Source: JADJPF01 sp964492845 (GTDB lineage Bacteria > Acidobacteriota > Blastocatellia > Chloracidobacteriales > JADJPF01). Taken from it: a stretch of 64,000 nucleotides of DNA. Both the position numbers and the translations under genes were made by a program. Position 1 is the first letter of the stretch, and every line of letters begins with the position of its first letter. The DNA lies in the NCBI GenBank assembly GCA_964492845.1, contig CAZBMZ010000001.1, forward strand, positions 310,001 to 374,000. The letters are read 5' to 3'. The notes under the pieces were generated by a model, which saw nothing but the letters and a program-made list of their open reading frames with translations, was not told the DNA's origin and searched no databases. Positions 16,251 to 24,593 of this stretch are shown one piece after another.

Positions 16251-18428
16251 TTAGCTAAAAACTACTGCAATAAATAACAAAACATTTAGAACAAATGAAA
16301 AAATGCCAATATATCGCCCTGCCAAAGCCCAAACACGGTAATCATAACCAATATTATGTTGAGCAATTAACTTTAATGCTTTTCCAGAAAGTATAAATGA
16401 TACTGGCCCGGCAATTACTCCAAAACAAAATAAACTAAGCACAGAGAGTGCAAAAGCGATCATTGCATGACTTTTTATTTGCTGAATTACGCTATCTAAA
16501 AAAGCCTCTGATCCTATAGGCATTTGATTGGGCATTTGGTAAGGGTGTTGATAGGGTGGCACTTTCTGCATGTTTTGAGCAGGATTATATGAATTATCAA
16601 AAGGCGTTCTATTAGGTGAATTGCTAGGGTCATTTAATGGATCAGGATAATAAAGAGGACGCTGATTTTGTTGTGCTTGCTGCAATGGACTAGCATAAGG
16701 CGTGTAAGGATTATTAAAGGGCTGATAAGTGTTACTAGGATAATTAGGTTGTGAGCTATTAGTTTTATTACTTATTAGATTTGCGGTTAGGTATAAGTCC
16801 CCGTTTTTAGATTCGCCTACTATGGGCATTCCCTTACCAACAACAGGAATTAACGTCCCATTAGTAGTATTAGCAGGAACTTTAACCATGATATTTTTTC
16901 CATATATGGTTAAAAAGGCTATTTCTTGCCCTAGTTGTTCATCTGTTATGTTGACCGTGCAGTAAAGATCATTTCCTTGTCTTTGGAAAAAATGATGTTG
17001 TCTAATAACAATATTTACATAAAGATCGCCATTAGCCCCACCATCAAAACTAACTTCTCCTTGACCTGTTAAGCAAAGACGTTCGCCATCTTTAACCCCT
17101 GGTTGAATGTTTATATTAAATGTGTTTTCTATATTGATTTTGCCTAGTCCCTTGCAAGTTCGACACTTGCTAGAGTCGTCCATCATCATTTTACCTTGGC
17201 AACTCTGGCAAAATTGAAGTCTAGGGATTTTAATAGGCAGCATTATGCCTCTAGCCGCGTCTTCAAGGCTTATTTGGGCATTAAAATTAAGATCGCTTCC
17301 TCGTTTTCCAACTGCAATTTTAGCAGGGGGCAACTCTCCAGATATATCAACACGGGTAAGAGGAATATCTTTTTCTGCAATAGGGTTTGTAGACCTAGCT
17401 TGATTAGTTGATGTAGCTTGATGCTCAAGGTTACTAGCTGAAATTTGATTAGCTACCAAATTTCTAATATTTTCATCCATTGGTGAGGTTGTAGGCTTTT
17501 TTAATCCATCTGTCACCCTAGTTGGAGGAATTTCTAAAGAGTCGCTTGGCATTGATAAAGACTCGTTTACTACTGATTCAAAATCAGGTATTGCTTCAAA
17601 TGCCGTTAAACAGGCTATTTCTAATTGTTTAGCTAGAGCAACAACACTTGGATCAAAACATGATTTTAGCTCTGTAAAAAGTTGAGAGTTTCGCGGACTT
17701 TGAAAATCAGCTATTGAAAAAATCAAATTGCTACTCTTATGGTACTTTTGCCATAAATTTTGATCTACTGCTAAGGCTCGTAAGCTAAGATAAATTACTA
17801 AAGATGAAAAATCAGCTAACTTTTCATCAAAACTTTGTAAATTTCTTTGTGGATGTTGAAAATCACTATTTCCTAGTTCTAAGCTATTTTGACCTCGCAG
17901 GGAAGGGTTAAAAATACTGTCATAATCAACCAGTAAAATTTGCTCTTGTTCATTAATAATAATGTTATTAGGCTCTAAATCACCGTGTGAAAGCCTATTG
18001 CCACGTAAAGTATTAACTAGCCCTCGCCATTGAGCAGCTAAAATCATCAAAACCCTAGGGTTATTTAAGTTTTTTGTTATATAGTCGTTAAGCTTTACAC
18101 CCTGCGCCCAATCCATTTTTACAATAGGAAAACTTCTCCCATTTATTTGTATTCCTTGAGCTAAATAACTGAAATTAACCAGGTTGGGGATCCAAATGCT
18201 TTTTAGATATTTACTTAAAGTTGTGTATCGATTTTCTTGATCTGTAGTTTCTTTAAGAAAAAAGCGAATCGCCCAAGATTTATTGTTGTTTTGCATCTGA
18301 TAAACAAGTGCATTAGTGCCTTGAATTAGACTTGAGCTTACTTTTGCTTTTTGTAGGTCAGGATCTAAAAAGCAAGAAGGGGTATTTATCGCGTTTTGGT
18401 AATCGGCTAATGTCGGCCAATTGGTCAC
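16251..18428 (-). CDS. Fusion of a kinase-like domain, DnaJ C-terminal domain and DUF4190-like membrane region
   Basis: The GTG at 18428 has a GGAG Shine-Dalgarno sequence 8 bases upstream and is preferred to a TTG at 18470; the protein has 725 residues. Residues about 1-285 form a divergent kinase-like fold, with SHGDLEPNN at 147-155 in place of HRDLKPxN and LVDYD at 166-170 in place of DFG. Residues about 379-552 match the substrate-binding C-terminal domains of DnaJ/Hsp40 (DLNFNAQISLEDAARG, VKDGERLCLTGQGE, GDLYVNI, KNGDLYL). They include a reduced zinc finger with two CxxCxG motifs (407-412, 422-427) where DnaJ has four. There is no J domain. A Pro/Asn-rich linker leads to two or three membrane helices (about 655-725) like DUF4190. 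Function is unknown; recognition of misfolded substrate linked to phosphorylation is one inference. Confidence 0.85.
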   Translation of the reverse strand: MTNWPTLADYQNAINTPSCFLDPDLQKAKVSSSLIQGTNALVYQMQNNNKSWAIRFFLKETTDQENRYTTLSKYLKSIWIPNLVNFSYLAQGIQINGRSFPIVKMDWAQGVKLNDYITKNLNNPRVLMILAAQWRGLVNTLRGNRLSHGDLEPNNIIINEQEQILLVDYDSIFNPSLRGQNSLELGNSDFQHPQRNLQSFDEKLADFSSLVIYLSLRALAVDQNLWQKYHKSSNLIFSIADFQSPRNSQLFTELKSCFDPSVVALAKQLEIACLTAFEAIPDFESVVNESLSMPSDSLEIPPTRVTDGLKKPTTSPMDENIRNLVANQISASNLEHQATSTNQARSTNPIAEKDIPLTRVDISGELPPAKIAVGKRGSDLNFNAQISLEDAARGIMLPIKIPRLQFCQSCQGKMMMDDSSKCRTCKGLGKINIENTFNINIQPGVKDGERLCLTGQGEVSFDGGANGDLYVNIVIRQHHFFQRQGNDLYCTVNITDEQLGQEIAFLTIYGKNIMVKVPANTTNGTLIPVVGKGMPIVGESKNGDLYLTANLISNKTNSSQPNYPSNTYQPFNNPYTPYASPLQQAQQNQRPLYYPDPLNDPSNSPNRTPFDNSYNPAQNMQKVPPYQHPYQMPNQMPIGSEAFLDSVIQQIKSHAMIAFALSVLSLFCFGVIAGPVSFILSGKALKLIAQHNIGYDYRVWALAGRYIGIFSFVLNVLLFIAVVFS

Positions 18429-18614
18429 TTTAACTTCTCCATAACAAAAAGCATAATAAAATAAAGCCAAACGATTTTGATTATACTAAAGCCAATGGCT
18501 TTTTGCAGCCTAGTTAAATGATGCAAATGTGGTGCAAATAGAGGTTTCTCTGTTGGCAAAAAATTTTGTTATACTACCAAAACTTATTACCTTAATTTAC
18601 CTTAATTTAACCCT

Positions 18615-19694
18615 ATGGAATTTTCAAAATATAATTTTGACCCACGTTTAGCTTACAACCAAACTATTCCTTCTGACTGGTATTTTTCAGCAGAAATGCT
18701 AGCAGCAGAAAAGCTTAATATTTTTTCTAAAACCTGGCAATTAGTTGGTAGGTTAGAACAAGTTGCAACGCCTGGAAGTTACTTTACAGCCACTGTAGCA
18801 GATGAACCTGTTGTTGTAGTTCGAGACAAGGATAGCAAAATCCGAGCATTTTCTAATGTTTGTCGCCATCGTGCTGGAGAAGTTGCTAAGGCGGCAGGAA
18901 AAAGAAATTCTTTTCAATGTGGTTATCATGGCTGGACTTATAGCCTGGCGGGTAAATTGCTACATTGCCCAGAGTTTGACGGGGTAGAGTGTTTTAATAA
19001 AGCGGATTACAGCCTACCAGAATTTCAAGTTGAAATTTGGGGACAGCTAATTTTTGTTAACCTAGATAAAAATAGCCCTAGTCTAGCTACTTTTCTTGAA
19101 GATTTGCCTAATTTATTTGCTTATCACGATTTAGCAAGCTTAAAACTTGCTGCCCGCAAAGATTGGTATATGAATTGTAACTGGAAAGTCTATATTGACA
19201 ACTACTTAGAAGGCTACCATATACCAATTGTCCATCCTGGGTTAAATAGAGAATTAGACTATGGAAAATACTTAGTCGAGACTAAAAAATATTATTCAAT
19301 CCAGCATTCTCCTATAAGAGAGTCCGCCGCACGTTTAGCCCAAGGTCAAGAAAATAACAGCCCAGTGCAATATTTTTGGATTTTCCCTAACTTACTACTT
19401 AATGTTTACCCTGATAATTACTCAACAAATTTGATTATTCCTCTTAGCCCAACAAAAACTTTAACCGTGTTTGAATGGTATTTTCGCAACCCAGAAAGCG
19501 AGGCAGTAAAAAAAGAAGTTGAAAGAGTAGTTAAATTTAGCGATGAAATTCAAGTTGAAGACATAGATATTTGTGAAACTGTGCAACGTGGTCTAGCCTC
19601 TCAAACCTATAAACAAGGTCGTTATTCAGTAAAACGGGAAAATGGAGTTCATCATTTTCATTCGCTTCTAGTAGAATACCTAGGGTTAAAGTAA
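18615..19694 (+). CDS. Rieske non-haem iron oxygenase, catalytic (alpha) subunit
   Basis: The 359 residues carry a Rieske [2Fe-2S] centre at NVCRHRAG (Cys83, His85) and QCGYHGWTYS (Cys102, His105). The mononuclear iron site is at IDNYLEGYHIPIVHPGL (His202, His207). The acidic segment VEDIDICETVQ probably supplies the third ligand. Order and length resemble choline monooxygenase, GbcA and related oxygenases that act on quaternary amines or aromatic compounds, but the substrate cannot be assigned. Such enzymes need a reductase. None is adjacent, although the FNR-ferredoxin fusion at 24594-26900 could supply electrons. An ACCTTAATTT direct repeat lies just before the start. The following Spo0M-like gene starts 28 bases later. 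Confidence 0.9.
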   Translation: MEFSKYNFDPRLAYNQTIPSDWYFSAEMLAAEKLNIFSKTWQLVGRLEQVATPGSYFTATVADEPVVVVRDKDSKIRAFSNVCRHRAGEVAKAAGKRNSFQCGYHGWTYSLAGKLLHCPEFDGVECFNKADYSLPEFQVEIWGQLIFVNLDKNSPSLATFLEDLPNLFAYHDLASLKLAARKDWYMNCNWKVYIDNYLEGYHIPIVHPGLNRELDYGKYLVETKKYYSIQHSPIRESAARLAQGQENNSPVQYFWIFPNLLLNVYPDNYSTNLIIPLSPTKTLTVFEWYFRNPESEAVKKEVERVVKFSDEIQVEDIDICETVQRGLASQTYKQGRYSVKRENGVHHFHSLLVEYLGLK

Positions 19695-19722
19695 GTTATC
19701 TTCTTTAATTAGGGGTGTTTTT

Positions 19723-20508
19723 ATGTTTGAGAAATTATTATCTGTTTTTTCGATAGGTTCAGCTAGGATTGATACACGTTTAGAAAAAACTAGTTATATG
19801 CCTGGGGAGCAAATGCGAGGGCAAACATTTGTTTTTGGCGGTGAGCGAACAGAAAAAATTGAAGATATTTCTATTAATACAAGCACTCGTATTTTTAAGA
19901 GGGTAAATAATGAGAAGCGGTATTGGTATAGTATTTTTGCTAGTTATAAAATTACTTCTACTTTTTCAATTCAACCTAAAGAAACTAAAGTTTTTCCTTT
20001 TGTTATTACATTACCTCTTAATACTCCATTAACTATGTTTGACCAACAAGTTTATGTGAATACCAGATTAAATGTTGTAATGGGTGGGGATCCTAAAGAT
20101 ACAGATGCTATTGAAATTAGACCTTTGCCAATAATGGAAGCCATTATTTATGGAATGCAATACTTAGGGTTTTATTTGGTAGCAAATATATGTGAATACA
20201 GCCCACATTTTAAGCATAGTGGTGAATTTGTTCAAAAAATAAGATTTAACCCTATAAGCGGAATTTATAAAAATAAGCTTGAAAAAATAGATGTAATTTT
20301 TTTACCTAATCCACCATATCATTTAGATGTGGTTTTAGAAGTAGATAAAGATATAAATGGTTTTCTTCATGATATTTTATTTTTTAGATCAGATAGTATT
20401 AGCACATCTTTTCAAATCTCAGGAGCAGATTTACAAAAGCCTGTAGAGTATTTTGCTGGCCTAATCGCAAATGCCATAAATACGGTAGTAAAAATTAATA
20501 GAAATTAA
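19723..20508 (+). CDS. spo0M: Spo0M-like arrestin-fold protein
   Basis: The 261 residues match the Spo0M (sporulation-control) family. SARIDTRLEKTSYMPGEQMRGQ and GGERTEKIEDISI lie at the N-terminus, a PFVITLP-type strand in the middle, and NTRLNVVMGGDPKDTDAIEI after it. The fold is arrestin-like. In Bacillus, Spo0M affects sporulation and cell shape, but homologues occur widely in non-spore-formers, and here the role is unknown. A GGGGTG ribosome site precedes the ATG. It probably shares a transcript with the Rieske oxygenase. Confidence 0.85.
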   Translation: MFEKLLSVFSIGSARIDTRLEKTSYMPGEQMRGQTFVFGGERTEKIEDISINTSTRIFKRVNNEKRYWYSIFASYKITSTFSIQPKETKVFPFVITLPLNTPLTMFDQQVYVNTRLNVVMGGDPKDTDAIEIRPLPIMEAIIYGMQYLGFYLVANICEYSPHFKHSGEFVQKIRFNPISGIYKNKLEKIDVIFLPNPPYHLDVVLEVDKDINGFLHDILFFRSDSISTSFQISGADLQKPVEYFAGLIANAINTVVKINRN

Positions 20509-20566
20509 CTAAATAATTATAGGATATGTCTTGCAAGCTATTGAAAATGCGGCGATATCCAAATTC

Positions 20567-20645
20567 TTAGCCCTGTTAAGGGCTATTGATAATAGCCTAG
20601 TCCTTTAGGGCTAGGCGGCTAGGCGGGCTAGGTGGGCTAGCTGGC
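20567..20645. repeat. REP-like double hairpin followed by short tandem repeats
   Basis: TTAGCCCTgttaAGGGCTA, a TTGATAATAG linker, and CCTAGTCCTTTAGGGCTAGG form two adjacent hairpins (20567-20615). The unit has a second copy at 39062-39112 with the same TTGATAATAG linker and CTTTAGGGCT core. From 20608 to 20645 about four imperfect 8-9-base units GGGCTAGGY follow. The GC content is far above the surroundings. The element lies between convergent genes. Confidence 0.75.
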
Positions 20646-20646
20646 T

Positions 20647-21366
20647 TTATTTTTCCTTTGCCCAAAGCTTTTCTAACCAAGGAACGGATTTGCTTAAAGC
20701 TTCTGCAAAATCGCCTGTTTGAAAATGTGTGATTTTACTAACAACGTGTAATTCTACTTTTCCACCTTTAGCTTTTAATTTTTCTACAGCTTTTTCTGTT
20801 AGTTCTAAAGCAAAAAGTTCATCGTCTTGGCTATGAATAACATAAAAAGGAGTTGTTCCATCAGGTTCATCAATTGGTCTAGCAGAAACAGGTATGGCAG
20901 CACTAAATAATTTAGGATGTCGGCTAGCCATAAACCAAGTCCCAATCCCACCACGACTATAGCCAGTTACTACCATTTGATTTTGATTTATTGGAAAATC
21001 AGCAATTGTTTTATCTAAAAGCTCTAAAACAGCCGCTTCGCTTTTAGGATCTCGCCAATCTTTTCCCGGACAATCTGGAGCAATAATTACAGCAGGCAAA
21101 TTCTTAAATGCAGGTATAACTAAATTGTCTGCATAATCCTTACCATAATAAGGGGTTACTTCTCCGCCATAATGAAGCGCGAGTATCAAAGGCACTTTTT
21201 TGTTTTCTTCTAGCTTAGGTAAATATATTGTATATCGAAGCGTTGAACCATCTTTTGTAACTAATTCTTTTTTATAGGCTCCGGGTTGTAAAGATTGTTT
21301 TTCCATAGAATTAATATTGCTACTAAAAAATAAGGTAATTAAAAATAAAAAATTCACTAACCACAT
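20647..21366 (-). CDS. Secreted alpha/beta-hydrolase (esterase/depolymerase-like)
   Basis: The 239-residue protein has a signal peptide (WLVNFLFLITLFFSS) and an alpha/beta-hydrolase fold. The nucleophile elbow GYSRGG is at about 135-140, the probable catalytic Asp is in SQDDELF and the His in KITHFQT. LALHYGGE supplies the oxyanion region. It resembles the phospholipase/carboxylesterase and PHB-depolymerase-like secreted esterases; the substrate is unknown. It is the last gene of an operon with a kinase, an ankyrin protein and a lipoprotein (30 bases from the lipoprotein stop). Confidence 0.85.
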   Translation of the reverse strand: MWLVNFLFLITLFFSSNINSMEKQSLQPGAYKKELVTKDGSTLRYTIYLPKLEENKKVPLILALHYGGEVTPYYGKDYADNLVIPAFKNLPAVIIAPDCPGKDWRDPKSEAAVLELLDKTIADFPINQNQMVVTGYSRGGIGTWFMASRHPKLFSAAIPVSARPIDEPDGTTPFYVIHSQDDELFALELTEKAVEKLKAKGGKVELHVVSKITHFQTGDFAEALSKSVPWLEKLWAKEK

Positions 21367-21396
21367 TAAATAATCCTTAAAATATTGAAAATATTG

Positions 21397-21822
21397 TTAC
21401 TTACTTAATTTATTAATAATAGATTCTGCTGTTTGGACATGACGACTAGCTGTTTGAATATCAGCATCAATTTCTGCTTTTAAGCTAGCACGTTCTGAAT
21501 CTGGTGTTTTGGGAAACTTTTCTGTTTTTTTTATAGCTTGTTGCCAAGCGTCATGGGCTTTTTGTAGATTTTCTTGAGCATTAATTAAATCTTTTGATAA
21601 ATCTTTTTCATCACGTTCTAAAAATGGGGTAGCTTTTTGTAACCTAAAGTCAAATTGCACAATTTGAGAAGCTATGGACTCACTTTTTGCTGACTCAAGC
21701 AACTCTTTATGAATTTCTAATGCTTGGCGTGCTTGATCAAGCGGGTCGCCTTGAGGCTTACAACCTATTAGGCTGATTAAACTAAAAATAGCTAATAAAA
21801 CTACTAATAATTTTGCTTTCAT
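21397..21822 (-). CDS. Helical lipoprotein of unknown function, paired with ankyrin gene (locus A)
   Basis: The 141-residue protein has a lipoprotein signal peptide ending in the lipobox LIGC (Cys at about 21). The mature part is highly charged and helical, predicted to form coiled coils (ARQALEIHKELLESAKSE, then LQKAHDAWQQAI). It resembles the lipoprotein at 46151-46636 in length, lipid anchor, Gln/Ala-rich helices and gene context, both being next to an ankyrin-repeat gene. No catalytic motif is present. The start is 15 bases downstream of the ankyrin stop. Confidence 0.8.
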   Translation of the reverse strand: MKAKLLVVLLAIFSLISLIGCKPQGDPLDQARQALEIHKELLESAKSESIASQIVQFDFRLQKATPFLERDEKDLSKDLINAQENLQKAHDAWQQAIKKTEKFPKTPDSERASLKAEIDADIQTASRHVQTAESIINKLSK

Positions 21823-21837
21823 TGTTTTTATTTCCTA

Positions 21838-22329
21838 TCACTTAGTAGCACCAGATTGTTTAAGTAAATCAATTATTTCTGTAAACATTCCACCTACAGC
21901 ATAACGAAGGGCTGTAGCACCGGTTTTTGCTCTAGCGTTAACATTAGCACCTGCTTCAATTAGCATTTTAGTTATTTCCAAATTGCCAGTTGTTGCAGCA
22001 TAAATTAAGGCTGTTATGCCATTTTTTGCAGCTAGATTTACATCGGCTTTAGCCTCTAAAAGTAGTTTAACTATTTCTGGATAATCTTCTCTAACAGCAT
22101 TTATTAAAGGCGTTGAGCCTTCATCATCTTGTACATTAACGTTTGCTCCTGCCTTGATTAGTATTTCTATAATTTCAGTTTGACCTTCTAAAACAGCATT
22201 AATTAAAGCTGTGTTTCCATAGTGGTCTACAGATTCTAAGTCAATTCCAGCAGCCAACAACACTTTTACAGCAATAATATCACCTTCTAATGCTGCAAGT
22301 GGTAATTCAGGATTAAGATTATTTACCAT
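21838..22329 (-). CDS. Ankyrin-repeat protein (locus A)
   Basis: The 163 residues consist almost entirely of about four or five ankyrin repeats with the consensus YGNTALINAVLEGQTEIIEILIKAGANVN, repeated about every 33 residues. There is no signal peptide, so it is probably cytoplasmic and mediates protein-protein binding. It begins 5 bases after the kinase stop, so it is almost certainly co-translated with it and may bind the kinase or its targets. The next gene encodes a lipoprotein, the same pairing seen at 44815-46636. Confidence 0.93.
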   Translation of the reverse strand: MVNNLNPELPLAALEGDIIAVKVLLAAGIDLESVDHYGNTALINAVLEGQTEIIEILIKAGANVNVQDDEGSTPLINAVREDYPEIVKLLLEAKADVNLAAKNGITALIYAATTGNLEITKMLIEAGANVNARAKTGATALRYAVGGMFTEIIDLLKQSGATK

Positions 22330-22334
22330 GTTTT

Positions 22335-24353
22335 TTAGTTATGCTCAAAAGTTATATTAAAAATAATAGGTTTATCTAAGTTTTTGTTTGATGATAGCAC
22401 TTTAGCAATAGATTCAACTTTTTCATTTCCCTGAGAAATATTTATGGCTACTTTTTCTGCCATTTGTTGAAATTGTTCCCATTCATCAATTTTTCCAACT
22501 ACTAATAAATATCCAGGCTTACTATTAAGAAAACTAGGTGCTGCTAGGGGCTGTGCAGAAAAAATAATAGTGTAATTTTCTTGTCCATGCTGATTATTAA
22601 ATGAAATTACTCTGTTATCTCCACTATCTGTAGCTCCATTAGGAAAAACTAGCTTTTCACCTTCTTCTATCTTATTGCTAGTTAAACCAGTTGCAGGACT
22701 AGGATTATTAGTTAAAAATGTGGTGAGATTATTACCTTCACCTAAACCTAATATATATAAATAGCCTGATTTTTTAGCTAAAAAATGAAATTTAATATCA
22801 TCTTGACTAGAAATAGTTTTTACATCAGCCTTTTTTATAGAGCTATTATCTGTTTTATCCTTTGGTAATATTTCTAGCCAATATTCTAATACTTCTACCT
22901 TTTCTTGTTTTATTAAAGGAGTATTAGAAACAATTTCTGGAGTAGGAATTATTGCAGGTTGAGACATAGTTTTCCAAAACATCCAACCCATTATAGCTAT
23001 TGCACTTATAACTAAAATGCTAATTATGGGAACAGGTATAGATCTACTTGTGTTTTCTTTAACTACAATCTCTTGAGGTTTGTTATTAATTACAGTGTTA
23101 ATTTTTTCTGTTACAGTAGTATTACTTTTAGAATTTTCTTGCGTATCTGTAGCCTGTTGTAAAAGAGTATCACTTTTTTCTTTAATTATAGTGTTTTTAA
23201 TAGTTTGGTTTTTAGTTGTATCTGGATTAGTTGCTTCTGCTGATGCTAGTAAAGTTCCTAGGTTTTCTTTAGTTTCCTGACTAACTAAAGTAGCTTCAAC
23301 TATTTTAGTTGCTGCTACTTCTGAGTTTTCTTTAGTTTTTCCAGCATCAGAGTTAATTTTAGTGTCTGATTTTTCTCCAACTAGAGTTTGAGCTTGTGAA
23401 ATATCATCTTCAAGATAAACTTCTGCTTTTAATGCTTTTCTAAGCTCATCAAAGAGTTCTTGACAGTTAGCCGGACGTTTAGCAGGCTCTTTAAGTATTG
23501 CTCTTTCTACCGTCTGGCTAAACTCTTTAGAAACATTGCTTACTACATTACATAGTAGCGGAGGCATAGTAACAGAGTGATGATAGACTAAATTTTGAAT
23601 AGTTTTTCCGCTAAAGGGTTTAGTTCCTGCTACTAATTCATAAAGTATTATTCCTAGGCTATAAATATCTGCACGCCCATCAATATCATCTCCATTCCAT
23701 TGTTCTGGGGACATATAATGAGGAGTGCCTAAGATCTGGCCTGTAGCGGTAAGTGCTGTAGCATCTACACTATTAACTTTAGCAATACCTAAGTCTAAAA
23801 GTTTAACTGTAGGGCTACCATCTTTAGCCTTGCCAACCATTATATTATCAGGCTTTAAGTCACGGTGGATTATTCCCATTGAATGGGCTACGGATAAGGC
23901 TTCTCCAATTGGGGTTAAGATTTCTACTGCTTCTTTAGGCGAAAATCTACGGCGTTTTTTTAGCTCATCACCTAAAGTTTTACCATCAACATATTCTAGC
24001 ACCATATAAAACATACCATCAGCAGTAGTGCGTAAGTCGTGGACTGAAACAACATTAGGATGACTAAATTGACGAGCAGTTTTTCCTTCTCTTAAAAAGC
24101 GTCTTTGATAATCAGCCGTTTTGCTAATTGAACTAGGCATTATCTTTATAGCTACTTGATCCCCTAATAGAGCATGACGAGCAAGAAAAACTGCTCCCAT
24201 ACCGCCTTGACCTAGTAGTTTTTCAATAAAGTATTGTCCATCTAAAGTTGTACCAACTAAAGCAGTTAAGTCCTCTTCTAATATTTCATTATCATCAGGG
24301 CAGATGCTTAAAGTTTTTTCATATTGTTTTTTACAAATAGGACAAATTTTCAT
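22335..24353 (-). CDS. Zinc-ribbon Hanks-type Ser/Thr kinase with C-terminal DUF4384-like sensor
   Basis: The 672-residue protein opens with a zinc ribbon (CPICKKQY, then CPDD). The kinase domain (about 40-310) has the glycine loop GQGGMGAVF, Lys70 in VAIKI, HRDLKPDN (163-170) and DLG (187-189) in place of DFG, a common tolerated variant; MSPEQW follows. A Thr/Glu/Lys-rich low-complexity linker (about 315-440) precedes a membrane helix (about 441-460). The extracytoplasmic part (about 485-625) resembles DUF4384 (EYWLEILPK, then KSGYLYILGLGEGNN). It heads an operon with an ankyrin protein, a lipoprotein and an esterase; the sensor probably reads an envelope signal and the ankyrin protein may relay it. 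Confidence 0.92.
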   Translation of the reverse strand: MKICPICKKQYEKTLSICPDDNEILEEDLTALVGTTLDGQYFIEKLLGQGGMGAVFLARHALLGDQVAIKIMPSSISKTADYQRRFLREGKTARQFSHPNVVSVHDLRTTADGMFYMVLEYVDGKTLGDELKKRRRFSPKEAVEILTPIGEALSVAHSMGIIHRDLKPDNIMVGKAKDGSPTVKLLDLGIAKVNSVDATALTATGQILGTPHYMSPEQWNGDDIDGRADIYSLGIILYELVAGTKPFSGKTIQNLVYHHSVTMPPLLCNVVSNVSKEFSQTVERAILKEPAKRPANCQELFDELRKALKAEVYLEDDISQAQTLVGEKSDTKINSDAGKTKENSEVAATKIVEATLVSQETKENLGTLLASAEATNPDTTKNQTIKNTIIKEKSDTLLQQATDTQENSKSNTTVTEKINTVINNKPQEIVVKENTSRSIPVPIISILVISAIAIMGWMFWKTMSQPAIIPTPEIVSNTPLIKQEKVEVLEYWLEILPKDKTDNSSIKKADVKTISSQDDIKFHFLAKKSGYLYILGLGEGNNLTTFLTNNPSPATGLTSNKIEEGEKLVFPNGATDSGDNRVISFNNQHGQENYTIIFSAQPLAAPSFLNSKPGYLLVVGKIDEWEQFQQMAEKVAINISQGNEKVESIAKVLSSNKNLDKPIIFNITFEHN

Positions 24354-24593
24354 GATGGCTTAAATTAATAGTTTATTTTCATGGTTTTACAATTTTGCTG
24401 ATTATTGGCTTTTTAAAAATGAGTTTGTATTTTATCACTGCCAAGCTTTTAACGCACAGTTATAGCCGCTAGATTTGCTCTAGCCAACAAGCCACAAAAA
24501 GCACTGGAAAAAGAAATTTACAAAGTATAACCTATGCACACTAAAGAAAAATGCCTATATCTTAATTTTTATAAACTAAGGACTAATTAATAT

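Noticed and set aside
18553..18575. TTGGCA and TATACT as a sigma70 promoter for the Rieske gene
   Set aside because: The spacing is about 11 bases, too short for a standard promoter.
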